Assembly: GCF_018130695.1 (NCBI RefSeq)
Contig: NZ_JAFCJX010000010.1
Coordinates: forward strand, 1-64,000
From: Bradyrhizobium jicamae
GTDB lineage: Bacteria > Pseudomonadota > Alphaproteobacteria > Rhizobiales > Xanthobacteraceae
Length of the DNA: 64,000 nt
Direction: 5' to 3'
Below, one piece after another: positions 29,451-38,249 of the stretch. Positions within the stretch are counted from its first letter, which is position 1; each line of letters opens with the position of its first letter. The notes below the pieces were generated by a model that saw only the letters and a program-made list of their open reading frames with translations, ran no database searches and was not told the DNA's origin. The translations under genes were made by a program, and so were the position numbers.

Positions 29451-29910
29451 CCGGCCTCGCACCGCCGGCACGCCCGTCACGGGAACTTGACTTCCGAAAT
29501 TGACATGGAGTCAGGGAACGCAAGGCGCAGCAGGCAGAAACAGCGGCGCATGTCGACGCGTGGCTGTCGTCCAACAGCGCTCCCAATCGTGCACACCTGC
29601 GCTCACCTGTGGGGTCTCCGCAATCTTACGGTGCGGAATCCTGTTTGAAACGCGCGAAAGTAGGCGGAGGATACCTGCACACTTTTCAGCACGTAATGCG
29701 TTCAGGTTTGCGAGAGAGCCCGGCCAGACAGCGGCCGGGCTTTTCGTTTTCGGGCAAGCTCGCGGTTCCGAGGCCTGACGGGCGTTCCTTCCGAAAACGG
29801 CGTGCAGCCGCCTTCGTGTGTGCGCCCCATCACATCGTTCGCCCTTGGCGCGTGACACAACGGCCGTGGGTCGAGAGAACGGCCCTTACACCTTCACCAA
29901 GGGAGCACAC
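29451..29910. other. Intergenic region with a terminator, possibly a small RNA
   Basis: 460 bases without a supportable protein gene. A strong rho-independent terminator at 29718-29750 ends a transcript for which no coding region is apparent in the preceding 270 bases. The promoter and leader of the peptide gene at 29911 must lie in the last 160 bases. Confidence 0.5.
29718..29750 (+). terminator. Rho-independent terminator
   Basis: Perfect eight-base GC stem GCCCGGCC (29718-29725) / GGCCGGGC (29733-29740), a seven-base loop, then TTTTCGTTTT. It is oriented for rightward transcription. Confidence 0.85.
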
Positions 29911-30102
29911 ATGAACACCCAGGAATTGTCCGATCTCACCCTCGATGCCATCAGCGGCGGCGCGGCCAACATCTTCGGCTGCAGGGTCACCAGCGTCACC
30001 GATATCAATCTGGGCGTCTTCGGCACGATCCACGTCGACACCATCTCGTGCGGTGGCAAGGAAGGCACGGCCGTCAGCTACTCGCCCTACAAGCCGGCGT
30101 AA
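29911..30102 (+). CDS. Small peptide with a double-glycine-type leader
   Basis: A 63-residue peptide. The N-terminus, NTQELSDLTLDAISGGA, has the spacing of a bacteriocin/RiPP leader (E-L-x-x-L-x-L-D-x-I-S-G-G) that C39 peptidase transporters cut after GG at residues 17-18. The remaining 45 residues contain two Cys (in FGCRV and ISCGG). GGGAG precedes the ATG at proper spacing. No peptidase transporter or modification enzyme is in the window, so export and processing are unproven. A second leader-like peptide follows 95 bases downstream. Confidence 0.7.
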   Translation: MNTQELSDLTLDAISGGAANIFGCRVTSVTDINLGVFGTIHVDTISCGGKEGTAVSYSPYKPA

Positions 30103-30197
30103 ACCTGCGGAATTCAGCAGCCTGGTCTCGCAAGACCGGGTCTGTTCGCCGAGGAGACGCAGCCGACGCCTACGAAAGCAAACAGCGGGAGAACGCA

Positions 30198-30347
30198 ATG
30201 CTTAAGAATGTTTCGAAGGATGTTCGCGAGCTGAAAATCGATGAACTTGAAATCGTGTCGGCTGCCGGCATGCGCAAGTCGGGTGGTGAAGTCAGCAGCG
30301 GAACAATGTTCTTGAAGTTTGTCTTCAAGCTTGTCGCCGTGAAGTAG
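30198..30347 (+). CDS. Small peptide with leader-like N-terminus
   Basis: A 49-residue peptide. Its first half, ELKIDELEIVSAAG, closely follows the class II bacteriocin leader rule (E-L-x-x-D-E-L-E-x-V-S-G/A-G). A short Gly/Ser stretch and a hydrophobic, basic C-terminus (MFLKFVFKLVAVK) that could insert in membranes come next. GGGAGAA precedes the ATG. It is cotranscribed with, or adjacent to, the peptide at 29911. An antimicrobial or signalling role is inference. Confidence 0.65.
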   Translation: MLKNVSKDVRELKIDELEIVSAAGMRKSGGEVSSGTMFLKFVFKLVAVK

Positions 30348-30416
30348 GCTCCGATCTGGCAGGGGCAACCGCGGCCTGAAAGGCTTCCGCTGACCGGCGC
30401 GCGCGGGAGATGCCGA

Positions 30417-30515
30417 TCAGGCGAAGGCGAACGCCAGAAGGCTGGAGCACAGCAGCACCAGGCTGGCTGCGGTGAGGGTCAGGAAGCCGTCGGAAACCAG
30501 ATCGTGATTGCGCAT
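30417..30515 (-). CDS. 32-residue single-pass membrane peptide
   Basis: Encodes a short polar N-terminus (RNHDLVSDG) and one hydrophobic helix of about 20 residues (FLTLTAASLVLLCSSLLAFA). AGGTG lies seven bases before the ATG. It is called from composition and start context; no family is recognised. Confidence 0.5.
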   Translation of the reverse strand: MRNHDLVSDGFLTLTAASLVLLCSSLLAFAFA

Positions 30516-30639
30516 GTTACACCTGCTGCTCTCGATGCTCGTCCGAATTGATTAAAGCTTTCCGAACTGAACTCCTGGAAGAGGTGATGCGTCTTCCGCT
30601 GACGTGTCTTCCGCGTAAGTATCTCCCGCTGCCGAGCCA

Positions 30640-30729
30640 TCAGGCCCGGTAGCGATAGCCTTCCCAAGCATGGGCCAGAAAGATCCCTGCGCTCACCAGG
30701 CCCATCACTGCCGTTACCGTCTCGATCAT
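30640..30729 (-). CDS. 29-residue small membrane-associated peptide
   Basis: Encodes MIETVTAVMGLVSAGIFLAH followed by an aromatic, basic tail ending GYRYRA. One amphipathic to hydrophobic segment is seen. Similar tiny proteins are common in Bradyrhizobium genomes as far as I recall. The start is the ATG at 30729, after a TTGCA-containing leader without a clear Shine-Dalgarno sequence. Confidence 0.45.
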   Translation of the reverse strand: MIETVTAVMGLVSAGIFLAHAWEGYRYRA

Positions 30730-31092
30730 TGCAAACCGTCCTTCGCACCCCGCGCAGAGACAAAACGATTGCAGGCTTGCACAGTCAAAAAGATTCAATT
30801 GTTGGAATCTTCATTCGCCGCCGACTGATGATTTGCTGCAACAGGTTGTTTGAAAGCGGGACGGAGCAGGGCGTCTGCAGGCCATTCCAGCCGCATTTTC
30901 TCCGTAGATGTGCGGACTTGTGGCGCAACCGATCATTTACCACGGTGCCGTCACGCTGCGGCTCACCCTATTTCCGCCGTGTTCCGGCTGCGATATCTTC
31001 AAGCTCTGGTGCGGAGGTGGGCCGCATCATGACGACTCGGGCAAGATGGGCTGCCAACACGGTCCGTGTCCGGCAAAAGGTACTTGGGGCGA
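30730..31092. other. Intergenic region upstream of rlpA
   Basis: 363 bases. Rightward frames overlap but none has a credible start. It presumably carries divergent promoters for rlpA and the tiny membrane peptides. I see no clear box or repeat. Confidence 0.45.
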
Positions 31093-32019
31093 ATGGGGAT
31101 CAGACGGCCAGATTCGATTATCCGGACGGCGCGCGGCGCTGTCGCGGTGGCAACGTGTATCCTGCTCGCCAACTGCGCCTCGTCGGGCAAGTTCGCCAGC
31201 AAGGTCGATCCCAAATACGGCGTGTCGTCGAGCCCGCGCGTGGTGGCGTTCGGCGATCCCGTGCCGAAGGGCGGCGGCACCTATCGGATCGGCAAGCCCT
31301 ATGTGGTCGCGGGCCGGACCTACGTGCCCGAAGAGGACGTCAATTATCGCGCCGAGGGCATCGCCTCCTGGTACGGCGATGATTTCCACGGCCGGCTGAC
31401 CGCCAATGGCGAGGTCTTCGACATGGGCTCGCTGACCGCGGCGCATACGACGCTGCCGATGCCGTGCTATGCCCGCGTGACCAATCTTTCCAACGGCAAG
31501 TCGCTGATCGTGCGCGTCAACGACCGCGGTCCCTATCACGGCAACCGGCTCATCGACGTCTCCAACAAAGCCGCTGAACTGCTTGAATTCAAAGGCAATG
31601 GCACGGCGCGCGTCCGCGTCGAATATGTCGGCCGGGCGCCGCTGGAAGGCTCCGACGACCGCCAGTTGCTGGCGACGCTCCGCACCGGCACGCCGGCGCC
31701 CTCACCATCCTCGGTGCGGGTGGCCTCGGCACGCCCGTTCGTGCCGGAACTGTCGTCCTCGGCCGCCCGTATCCGCGGCGAGGTTCCGATGCCGGAGGGG
31801 CGGCCCTACAGCCTCGGCAACACCTCGGCCGATTACGCCTCGATCAACGCCACCTCGGAAATGTCCGCCTCCAGCCGCTCCCGCGGCCGGGCGTTGCAAA
31901 ACCCGCGATCGGTCTCCTATGAGAGCGACGATAGCGAGACGGTGGAGCAGAGGGCGAGTTACCGGCCAATCGACGCACGCGGCCCGTCCGAGATCCTGAG
32001 CGGTCGCGGGCTCTACTGA
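31093..32019 (+). CDS. rlpA: RlpA-family septal ring lytic transglycosylase
   Basis: A 308-residue lipoprotein. The start at 31093 gives a signal ending in the lipobox LLAN-C, with the modified Cys near residue 28. The RlpA double-psi beta-barrel lies at about 95-185: EGIASWYGDDFHGRLTANGE, the catalytic-type HTTLPMPCYARVTN and VRVNDRGPYHGNRLIDVS. The C-terminus is Ser/Pro-rich and probably disordered; a SPOR domain is not evident. It cleaves denuded glycan strands at the division site. Family order with the carboxypeptidase, tmk and holB is usual for Rhizobiales. Confidence 0.88.
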   Translation: MGIRRPDSIIRTARGAVAVATCILLANCASSGKFASKVDPKYGVSSSPRVVAFGDPVPKGGGTYRIGKPYVVAGRTYVPEEDVNYRAEGIASWYGDDFHGRLTANGEVFDMGSLTAAHTTLPMPCYARVTNLSNGKSLIVRVNDRGPYHGNRLIDVSNKAAELLEFKGNGTARVRVEYVGRAPLEGSDDRQLLATLRTGTPAPSPSSVRVASARPFVPELSSSAARIRGEVPMPEGRPYSLGNTSADYASINATSEMSASSRSRGRALQNPRSVSYESDDSETVEQRASYRPIDARGPSEILSGRGLY

Positions 32020-32037
32020 TTCAATGGCTTAGCCAGA

Positions 32038-32973
32038 TCACCTGAGAAACTCGATCAGGGCAGCATTGACTTCATCCGGCCGTTCCTGCTGGATCCAGTG
32101 CCCGGCGCCCTCGATGATCAGCTTCCGTTTCAGGTTGGGCAGCACCCGTTCCATGTCGGCGACCCGCTTGGCGCCGATCAGGCCGGTGATGACCGAATCC
32201 CGCGATCCCGCGATGAACAGCGACGGCTGATGGATTTGCGCACCCTGCCACGGGGCGGTCAGCTCCCAATTGCGGTCGAGGTTGCGGTACCAGTTCAGCC
32301 CGCCACGGAAGCCGGAGTGGCTGTAGCCCTCGGTGAAGGCGGCAATGTCGGCCTCGGTCAGCCAGGCCGGCAACGGCTTTCCGACTGGCAGCTTGTCCAG
32401 GAAGCCCTTGCCTTCGTCGACGAACATCGAATCGGGATCGGACACGCCGCGCCCGAGCACCAGGCGCATGGTGTGGCCGATGTCGCGCTCGAACTCGGCT
32501 TCCGCCACGCCGGGCGGCTGAAAATACTGCCAGTAGAAATTGGTGATGCCGCTCTCGCGCAGCGTCTCGAGCGGCTTGGCCCGGCCGCGGAACGGCGGCG
32601 GCACGCTGAGGCCGGCGACCTTGGTGAAGATGTCGGGCCGGAACAGCGCCGCGTGCCAGGCGATCGGGGCGCCCCAATCGTGCCCGACGATCATCGCCTG
32701 CGGCTCGCCGAGTGCCGAGACGAGGGCGACCATGTCGCCGACCATGTCGAAGATCGTGTAGGCGCCGACGTCAGCCGGCGCGGTGGTGCGGCCGAAGCCG
32801 CGCATGTCGGGGGCAACGACGTGGAAGCCCGCGGCGGCCAGCGCCGTGATCTGGTGTCGCCAGGAGTAGGATAGTTCCGGCCAGCCATGGCAGAGCACGA
32901 CGAGGGGACCCGATCCTGCCTCGCGCACGAACAGGTCGATCCCATTGGCGGAAATGGTGCGTGAGGAGGACAT
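32038..32973 (-). CDS. Alpha/beta hydrolase (epoxide hydrolase-like)
   Basis: A 311-residue enzyme. VVLCHGWPELSYSWRHQ is the oxyanion-hole motif of soluble epoxide hydrolases and MRGFGRTTAP follows. The nucleophile is the Asp in VGHDWGAPIAWH. Tyr-rich cap segments and GAGHWIQQERPDEV with the catalytic His complete the pattern. An Asp nucleophile distinguishes it from esterases. The start at 32973 is preferred over an in-frame ATG 27 codons upstream. It lies on the opposite strand, inserted between rlpA and the carboxypeptidase gene. Confidence 0.88.
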   Translation of the reverse strand: MSSSRTISANGIDLFVREAGSGPLVVLCHGWPELSYSWRHQITALAAAGFHVVAPDMRGFGRTTAPADVGAYTIFDMVGDMVALVSALGEPQAMIVGHDWGAPIAWHAALFRPDIFTKVAGLSVPPPFRGRAKPLETLRESGITNFYWQYFQPPGVAEAEFERDIGHTMRLVLGRGVSDPDSMFVDEGKGFLDKLPVGKPLPAWLTEADIAAFTEGYSHSGFRGGLNWYRNLDRNWELTAPWQGAQIHQPSLFIAGSRDSVITGLIGAKRVADMERVLPNLKRKLIIEGAGHWIQQERPDEVNAALIEFLR

Positions 32974-33139
32974 CGCGTTTCCGCCTTGTTTGCCGGTTTT
33001 GCTCGTCGGGGATGGCTTGGTTTCCACGATAGGGGCATTCGGCAACACCGGCAATCGGATCAGCTTTGCATAAGCGGAAAAGCTCAGTTGTTTGCGCTAG
33101 TTCCGGCTGTTAGAACGCTTGCCTTTCAGGACATCGCCG

Positions 33140-34399
33140 ATGGCATTTCAGACCCCATTTCCCCGCCCATCCGCCACGCGTGCGGGCAGGTTCTGGCGGC
33201 CCGTTCTGGCCGCCATGGTCGCGCTCGGCGTCGGCTGCAGCGGGATCGTCTATGCCGCCAACAACAGCGTGCAGGGCGCCAAGAAGGAAGAAGGGGGCTT
33301 CGACGGCGATGCCCCGACCGCGATCCTGGTCGAAGCGTCCTCCGGCAGCGTGCTGTTCGAGAAGAACGCCGACGAGTTGCGCGCGCCGTCCAGCATGATG
33401 AAGCTGATGACGGCCGAGGTCGTCTTCAACGCCATCAAGAAGGGCGACATCAAGCTGACCGATGAGTACCGGATCAGCGAGAACGCCTGGCGGCGGGGCG
33501 GGGCGCCGTCCGGTACCTCGACGATGTTCGCGGCGATCAACAGCAAGGTCTCGATCGACGATCTCCTGCACGGCGCGATCATCCCGAGCGGCAACGATGC
33601 CTGCATCGCGCTCGCCGAGGGCATGGCCGGCAATGAGCTGACCTTTGCCAACGACTTCATGACCAAGCGCGCCCGCGAGCTCGGTCTGATCAAATCGACC
33701 TTCGGCAACTCCAACGGGCTGCCCGACATCCGCAACAAGATGACGGTGCGGGAACTCTCGGTTCTCGCGCGCCACATCATCCTGACCTATCCGGAGATGT
33801 ACAAACTGTTCGGCGAGAAGGAATTCACCTGGAACAAGATCCGCCAGCAGAACCGCAACCCGCTGCTCAACGCGATGCCCGGCGCCGACGGCTTGAAGAC
33901 CGGCTACACCAAGGAGGGCGGCTACGGCATGGTCGGCTCGGCCGTGCAGAACGACACGCGGCTGATCGTGGTCGTCAACGGCCTGGAGGACGCCGAGGAC
34001 CGCGCCACCGAAGCCAAGAAGATGCTGGAATGGGGATTCCGCAGCTTCGAGACCCGCACGCTGATCGCCGCCAACCAGCCGGTCGGCTACGCCAAGGTTT
34101 TCGGTGGCGACAGCCGGTCGGTGAAGCTCACCAGCCCAGATCCGATCAAGGTGATGGTGGCCAAGAACGGCAACGACAAGCTGATCGCCCGCGTCGTCTA
34201 TAGCGGCCCGGTGCGCGCGCCGGTCGCGGCCGGCCAGAAGGTCGGCGTGGTCAGGGTGTGGCGTGGCGCCAATGTCGCGATGGAGGCACCGGTCTATGCG
34301 GCTGAGGCCGTCGGCACGGGGTCGACGATGCGCCGTGCGCTCGATGGCGCCCAGGAGCTGGTGATCGGCATGTTCCGCGCCGGCGTCGAGAAGCTCTGA
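33140..34399 (+). CDS. D-alanyl-D-alanine carboxypeptidase (penicillin-binding protein 5/6 type)
   Basis: A 419-residue periplasmic peptidase trimming cell-wall pentapeptides. The N-terminal region to about residue 38 is a signal or anchor (FWRPVLAAMVALGVGCSGIVYA). The three peptidase S11 motifs are present: S-M-M-K in APSSMMKLM, S-G-N in IPSGNDAC, and K-T-G in LKTGYTKEGGYGMVG. The C-terminal beta domain and a terminal amphipathic helix complete the family length. AGGA precedes the ATG at 33140. The tmk gene starts two bases after its stop. Confidence 0.9.
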   Translation: MAFQTPFPRPSATRAGRFWRPVLAAMVALGVGCSGIVYAANNSVQGAKKEEGGFDGDAPTAILVEASSGSVLFEKNADELRAPSSMMKLMTAEVVFNAIKKGDIKLTDEYRISENAWRRGGAPSGTSTMFAAINSKVSIDDLLHGAIIPSGNDACIALAEGMAGNELTFANDFMTKRARELGLIKSTFGNSNGLPDIRNKMTVRELSVLARHIILTYPEMYKLFGEKEFTWNKIRQQNRNPLLNAMPGADGLKTGYTKEGGYGMVGSAVQNDTRLIVVVNGLEDAEDRATEAKKMLEWGFRSFETRTLIAANQPVGYAKVFGGDSRSVKLTSPDPIKVMVAKNGNDKLIARVVYSGPVRAPVAAGQKVGVVRVWRGANVAMEAPVYAAEAVGTGSTMRRALDGAQELVIGMFRAGVEKL

Positions 34400-34400
34400 C

Positions 34401-35087
34401 ATGGCTGAAGCAGCGGTCAAACGGCCCAGCCTGCGCGGTCGCTTCATCACCTTCGAAGGCGGCGAGGGCTCGGGCAAATCGACCCAGATCCGCAAGCTCG
34501 CGGAGCGACTGGACGCGGCAAAACTACGCGCCATCGTCACGCGCGAGCCGGGCGGCTCGCCAGGGGCGGAGATCATCCGTCATGTCGTGCTGTCGGGCAT
34601 GGGCAAGCTGCTCGGCCCCGACGCCGAAACGCTGCTGTTCGCCGCGGCGCGCGACGACCATGTCCGCACCGTGATCCTGCCGGCGCTGAACCAGGGCGTC
34701 TGGGTGCTGTGCGACCGCTTCTTCGATTCCACGCGCGCCTATCAGGGCCAGCTCGGGCAAGTGCTGCCGGCGCTTGTCAACGCGATGCAGCGGGTGACGA
34801 TCGGCGACCTCAAGCCTGATCTGACCGTGATCCTCGACGTGCCCGTCGAGGTCGGCCTGCAGCGCGCCGCCGTGCGCCGCGGCACAGGCGTGGCCGATCG
34901 CTTCGAAGCGGAGGACGTCCAGTTTCACCGCGACCTGCGCGAAGCCTACAGGAAGATCGCGGCGGAGGATCCGCAGCGCTGTGTGCTGATCGACGCCACC
35001 GCCGATCCTGAAACGGTCGCATCGCGCGTCTGGACGGCGCTACGCGACCATCTGTTCGCGCAGGCAACCACGGCCAGTTCAGCATGA
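34401..35087 (+). CDS. tmk: Thymidylate kinase
   Basis: A 228-residue dTMP kinase. The P-loop is EGGEGSGKST, the DRx motif is CDRFFDSTRAYQG, and TREPGGSPGAE is the substrate-binding stretch. The lid region is RRGTGVADRFE. It phosphorylates dTMP to dTDP for DNA synthesis. It overlaps holB by four bases and directly follows the carboxypeptidase gene. Confidence 0.96.
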   Translation: MAEAAVKRPSLRGRFITFEGGEGSGKSTQIRKLAERLDAAKLRAIVTREPGGSPGAEIIRHVVLSGMGKLLGPDAETLLFAAARDDHVRTVILPALNQGVWVLCDRFFDSTRAYQGQLGQVLPALVNAMQRVTIGDLKPDLTVILDVPVEVGLQRAAVRRGTGVADRFEAEDVQFHRDLREAYRKIAAEDPQRCVLIDATADPETVASRVWTALRDHLFAQATTASSA

Positions 35088-36124
35088 GCGCGCGCAAGGT
35101 CGAGCAGGAAATCGCGGTCCGTCATCCGCGCGAGACGTCCGAATTGTTCGGGCATCGCGAGGCCGAGACCGCGTTGCTCAATGCCTATCGTAGCGGGCGC
35201 ATTCCGCACGCCTGGCTGATCGGCGGCGCCCAGGGCATCGGCAAGGCGACGCTGGCTTACCGCATGGCGCGCTTCGTGCTGGCCTATCGCAATCCGCTGG
35301 CGTCGCAGGTGCAGGCAGCCCCAAGCCTGCGGATTGATCCGTCCGATCATGTGGCTCGGCAGATCACGGCTGGCGCTCATGGTGGGCTCCTGGTGCTGGA
35401 GCGCGGGCTCAACGACCGCGGGGTGATGCGTACCGTGATCACGGTCGACGAGACGCGCGAGACCATCTCGTTCTTCGGCTCGACCGCAGCTGTCGACGGC
35501 TGGCGCGTCTGCATCGTCGACACCGTCGACGAGCTCAATCCGAATGCGGCGAACGCGCTGCTGAAGATCCTCGAGGAGCCGCCGCAGCAATCGTTGTTCT
35601 TTCTGGTCAGCCACGCGCCGTCGCGGGTGCTGCCGACGATCCTGTCCCGCTGCCGCAAGCTATTGCTGCGTCCGCTCGACGAGCGTGACGTCATCAGCGC
35701 CGCGTCTGCCGCCACCGAAATGGAATCCAGCGATCCGGCGCTGATCGAGGCCGCAGCCGCGTCCGAGGGCAGCGTCGGGCGCGCGCTGGCGCTGCTCGGC
35801 GGCGACGCGCTGAAGCTGCAGCAGCGTACGGCGGCGCTGCTTGCGACCTTGCCGCAGGTCGATCCGCGCGAACTGCATGCGCTGGGCGATGCGCTCGGCA
35901 CCAGCGACCGCGTCGCGCTGGCCGCCTTTATCGACGGCATCGACCGCTGGATGAGCGAGAAGCTGCGCGCCGGCGACGCCAATGCCAATCTGCCGCGCCT
36001 TGCACGGCTGGCGGAGGTATGGGAAAAGATCGTCCGCGCCGCGCGCGATACCGAATCGTACAATCTGGAGCGGAAACCGCTGGTTTTCTCGGTATTTTCG
36101 ATGCTTGCCGACGCAACGCGATAG
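35084..36124 (+). CDS. holB: DNA polymerase III delta' subunit
   Basis: A 346-residue clamp-loader subunit. The N-terminal AAA+ domain has HAWLIGGAQGIGKATLAY as a modified P-loop, VDTVDELNPNAANALLKILEEPP as Walker B / sensor region and LPTILSRCRKL, the conserved S-R-C segment. A helical collar forms the C-terminus. It works with HolA and DnaX to load the beta clamp. The tmk-holB overlap is the standard arrangement. Confidence 0.94.
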   Translation: MSARKVEQEIAVRHPRETSELFGHREAETALLNAYRSGRIPHAWLIGGAQGIGKATLAYRMARFVLAYRNPLASQVQAAPSLRIDPSDHVARQITAGAHGGLLVLERGLNDRGVMRTVITVDETRETISFFGSTAAVDGWRVCIVDTVDELNPNAANALLKILEEPPQQSLFFLVSHAPSRVLPTILSRCRKLLLRPLDERDVISAASAATEMESSDPALIEAAAASEGSVGRALALLGGDALKLQQRTAALLATLPQVDPRELHALGDALGTSDRVALAAFIDGIDRWMSEKLRAGDANANLPRLARLAEVWEKIVRAARDTESYNLERKPLVFSVFSMLADATR

Positions 36125-36186
36125 ACCCGCAACCTGTCATCTATCCGACAAACCCGTTTTGATTTGTATCTGTAAAGGAATTCGTC

Positions 36187-38235
36187 GTGGCGAAGGCTAA
36201 GAAGTCGTCGAAGAAACAAAAGGCGAAGAAGGCCCAAAAGGCCTCGCCCGCGCGCGCGACCAAGAAGAAAGCCGTCGTCAAGAAAGCCAAGACCGCGAAG
36301 AAGGCGGCGAAGAAAGTCGCCAAGAAGACTGCTGCAAAGAAGACCGTCAAGAAAGCGGTGAAGAAGGCTGCCAAGAAATCGGCCAAGACCTCGTCCAAGG
36401 CCTCGGCAAATCCGATGGCGCCAAAGGCAGCCGCACCTGCGCCCGCGACGGAGATTGTGACGAAGGCTCCGCCGGCTCCCAAGGCAGCGCCTGCTCCGAA
36501 GCCCGCGCCAGCACCCAAGACTCCGCCAGCACCCAAGGCGCCGCCAGCACCCAAGGCTGCGAAGCCGCCGGCTGCTCCGAAGCAGCCGAAGCCTGTCGTG
36601 GCACCGCCGGTCGCCGCGCCGGCTGCTGAGCCCGCCCTTGCGCCGGTGGCTGCTCCGACGACGACGCCTGTGGTTGCTCCCGCAATCGATCGCAGCAACA
36701 TCTTCTACATCACGACCGCCATCGCCTATCCGAACGGCCAGCCGCACATCGGCCACGCCTATGAGGCGATCGCAACCGACGCGCTGGCGCGCTTCCAGCG
36801 GCTCGACGGCAAGGACGTATTCTTCCTGACCGGCACCGACGAGCACGGCCAGAAGATGATCCAGACCGCGCAGGCCGAAGGATTGACGCCGAACGAGCTC
36901 GCGACCCGCAATGCGGCGCGCTTCAAGGAGATGGATGAGCGCCTCGACATCTCCTTCGACCGCTTCATCCGCACGTCAGAGCCCGCGCACCACAAGTCGG
37001 TGCAGGCGATCTGGAATCGGATGCAGCAGAACGGCGACGTCTACATCGACATCTATGCCGGCTGGTATTCGGTGCGCGACGAGGCCTATTACGCCGAGGA
37101 AGAAACCACCGTCGGCGAGGACAATGTGCGCCGCGGTCCGCAAGGCACGCCGGTCGAGTGGGTGGAGGAGAAGAGCTACTTCTTCAAGCTCTCCGCCTAT
37201 AAGGACAGACTGTTGCACCTCTACGAGAGCCAGCCCGATTTCATCGGCCCGGACTCGCGCCGCAACGAGGTGGTGAGCTTCGTCAAAGGCGGCCTGAAGG
37301 ATCTCTCGATCTCGCGCACCACCTTCGACTGGGGCGTCAAGGTTCCGAACGATCCTGAGCACGTGATGTATGTCTGGGTCGACGCGCTGACCAATTACAT
37401 CACCGGCGTCGGCTTCCCCGACGAGACAGATCCGAACTGGCGCTATTGGCCGGCCGATCTGCACATCATCGGCAAGGACATCATTCGCTTCCACGCGGTG
37501 TACTGGCCGGCGTTCCTGATGTCGGCGGGCGTGCCGATCCAGAAGCGCGTCTACGCCCACGGCTTCCTGTTCAACCGCGGTGAGAAGATGTCGAAGTCGG
37601 TCGGCAATGTCGTCGACCCCTTCAATCTCGCCGAGCAGTATGGCGTCGATCAGGTGCGCTATTTCTTCCTGCGCGAGGTGCCGTTCGGGCAAGACGGCAA
37701 TTACAACCACGAGGCCATCGTCGCGCGCATCAATGCCGATCTCGCCAATGATTTCGGCAATCTGGCGCAGCGCTCGCTGTCGATGATCGCCAAGCAGCTG
37801 AGTGGGGTGCTGCCGGAGCCCGGTGAATTCTCCGACAACGACAAGGCGATCCTGGCGATGGCCGATGCCATGCTGGAGGCGTCGCGCACCGCGATGGCGA
37901 CGCAACAGATCCATCAATGGCTCAATACGGTCTGGGCCGTGGTCGCCGAAGCCAACCGCTACTTCGCGGGCGAGGCGCCGTGGGCGCTGGCCAAGACGGA
38001 TCCGGCTCGCCAGAAGACCGTGCTCTACGTGACGGCGGAAGTCGTGCGCCAGATCGCGATCATGGCGCAAGCCGTGATGCCGGCGGCTTGTGCGAAGATG
38101 CTTGATAGCCTTGGCGTCCCCGATGACAAGCAGCATCGCAACTTCACTGCGCTCGGAGAGCGGCTCAAGCCGGGCACGACATTGCCGGCGCCGGTTGGCG
38201 TGTTCCCGCGCTACGTGGAACCGAAGACCGAGTAG
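36187..38235 (+). CDS. metG: Methionyl-tRNA synthetase with Lys/Ala/Pro-rich N-terminal extension
   Basis: A 682-residue protein. Residues 168-682 are a complete class I Met[24 protein letters not shown] holds the HIGH motif, GTDEHGQK follows, and EKMSKSVGN is the KMSKS loop. Residues 1-75 are a run of KKxAKK-type histone H1-like repeats, and 80-165 are Ala/Pro/Lys repeats ([11 protein letters not shown]). AAAGGA lies before the GTG at 36187 and the whole tail is in frame, so it is probably translated; a start nearer residue 160 has no good ATG. The tail may bind tRNA or other polyanions, which is inference. Confidence 0.93.
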   Translation: MAKAKKSSKKQKAKKAQKASPARATKKKAVVKKAKTAKKAAKKVAKKTAAKKTVKKAVKKAAKKSAKTSSKASANPMAPKAAAPAPATEIVTKAPPAPKAAPAPKPAPAPKTPPAPKAPPAPKAAKPPAAPKQPKPVVAPPVAAPAAEPALAPVAAPTTTPVVAPAIDRSNIFYITTAIAYPNGQPHIGHAYEAIATDALARFQRLDGKDVFFLTGTDEHGQKMIQTAQAEGLTPNELATRNAARFKEMDERLDISFDRFIRTSEPAHHKSVQAIWNRMQQNGDVYIDIYAGWYSVRDEAYYAEEETTVGEDNVRRGPQGTPVEWVEEKSYFFKLSAYKDRLLHLYESQPDFIGPDSRRNEVVSFVKGGLKDLSISRTTFDWGVKVPNDPEHVMYVWVDALTNYITGVGFPDETDPNWRYWPADLHIIGKDIIRFHAVYWPAFLMSAGVPIQKRVYAHGFLFNRGEKMSKSVGNVVDPFNLAEQYGVDQVRYFFLREVPFGQDGNYNHEAIVARINADLANDFGNLAQRSLSMIAKQLSGVLPEPGEFSDNDKAILAMADAMLEASRTAMATQQIHQWLNTVWAVVAEANRYFAGEAPWALAKTDPARQKTVLYVTAEVVRQIAIMAQAVMPAACAKMLDSLGVPDDKQHRNFTALGERLKPGTTLPAPVGVFPRYVEPKTE

Positions 38236-38249
38236 GCGGTTCGGATATC

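Noticed and set aside
29500..29750. 6S RNA, SRP RNA, RNase P RNA or tmRNA
   Set aside because: None of their conserved sequence cores can be recognised; only the terminator is clear.
28751..31092. Genomic island integrated at tRNA-Ser
   Set aside because: The tRNA 3' end points left toward an ordinary hydrolase gene. No integrase and no direct repeat of the tRNA end were found to its left or right.
35377..36846. A 489-codon minus-strand frame and a 186-codon alanine/glycine-rich frame opposite holB and the metG extension
   Set aside because: Low-complexity translations produced by the complementary strand of Lys/Ala/Pro repeats. No ribosome-binding site or family features.
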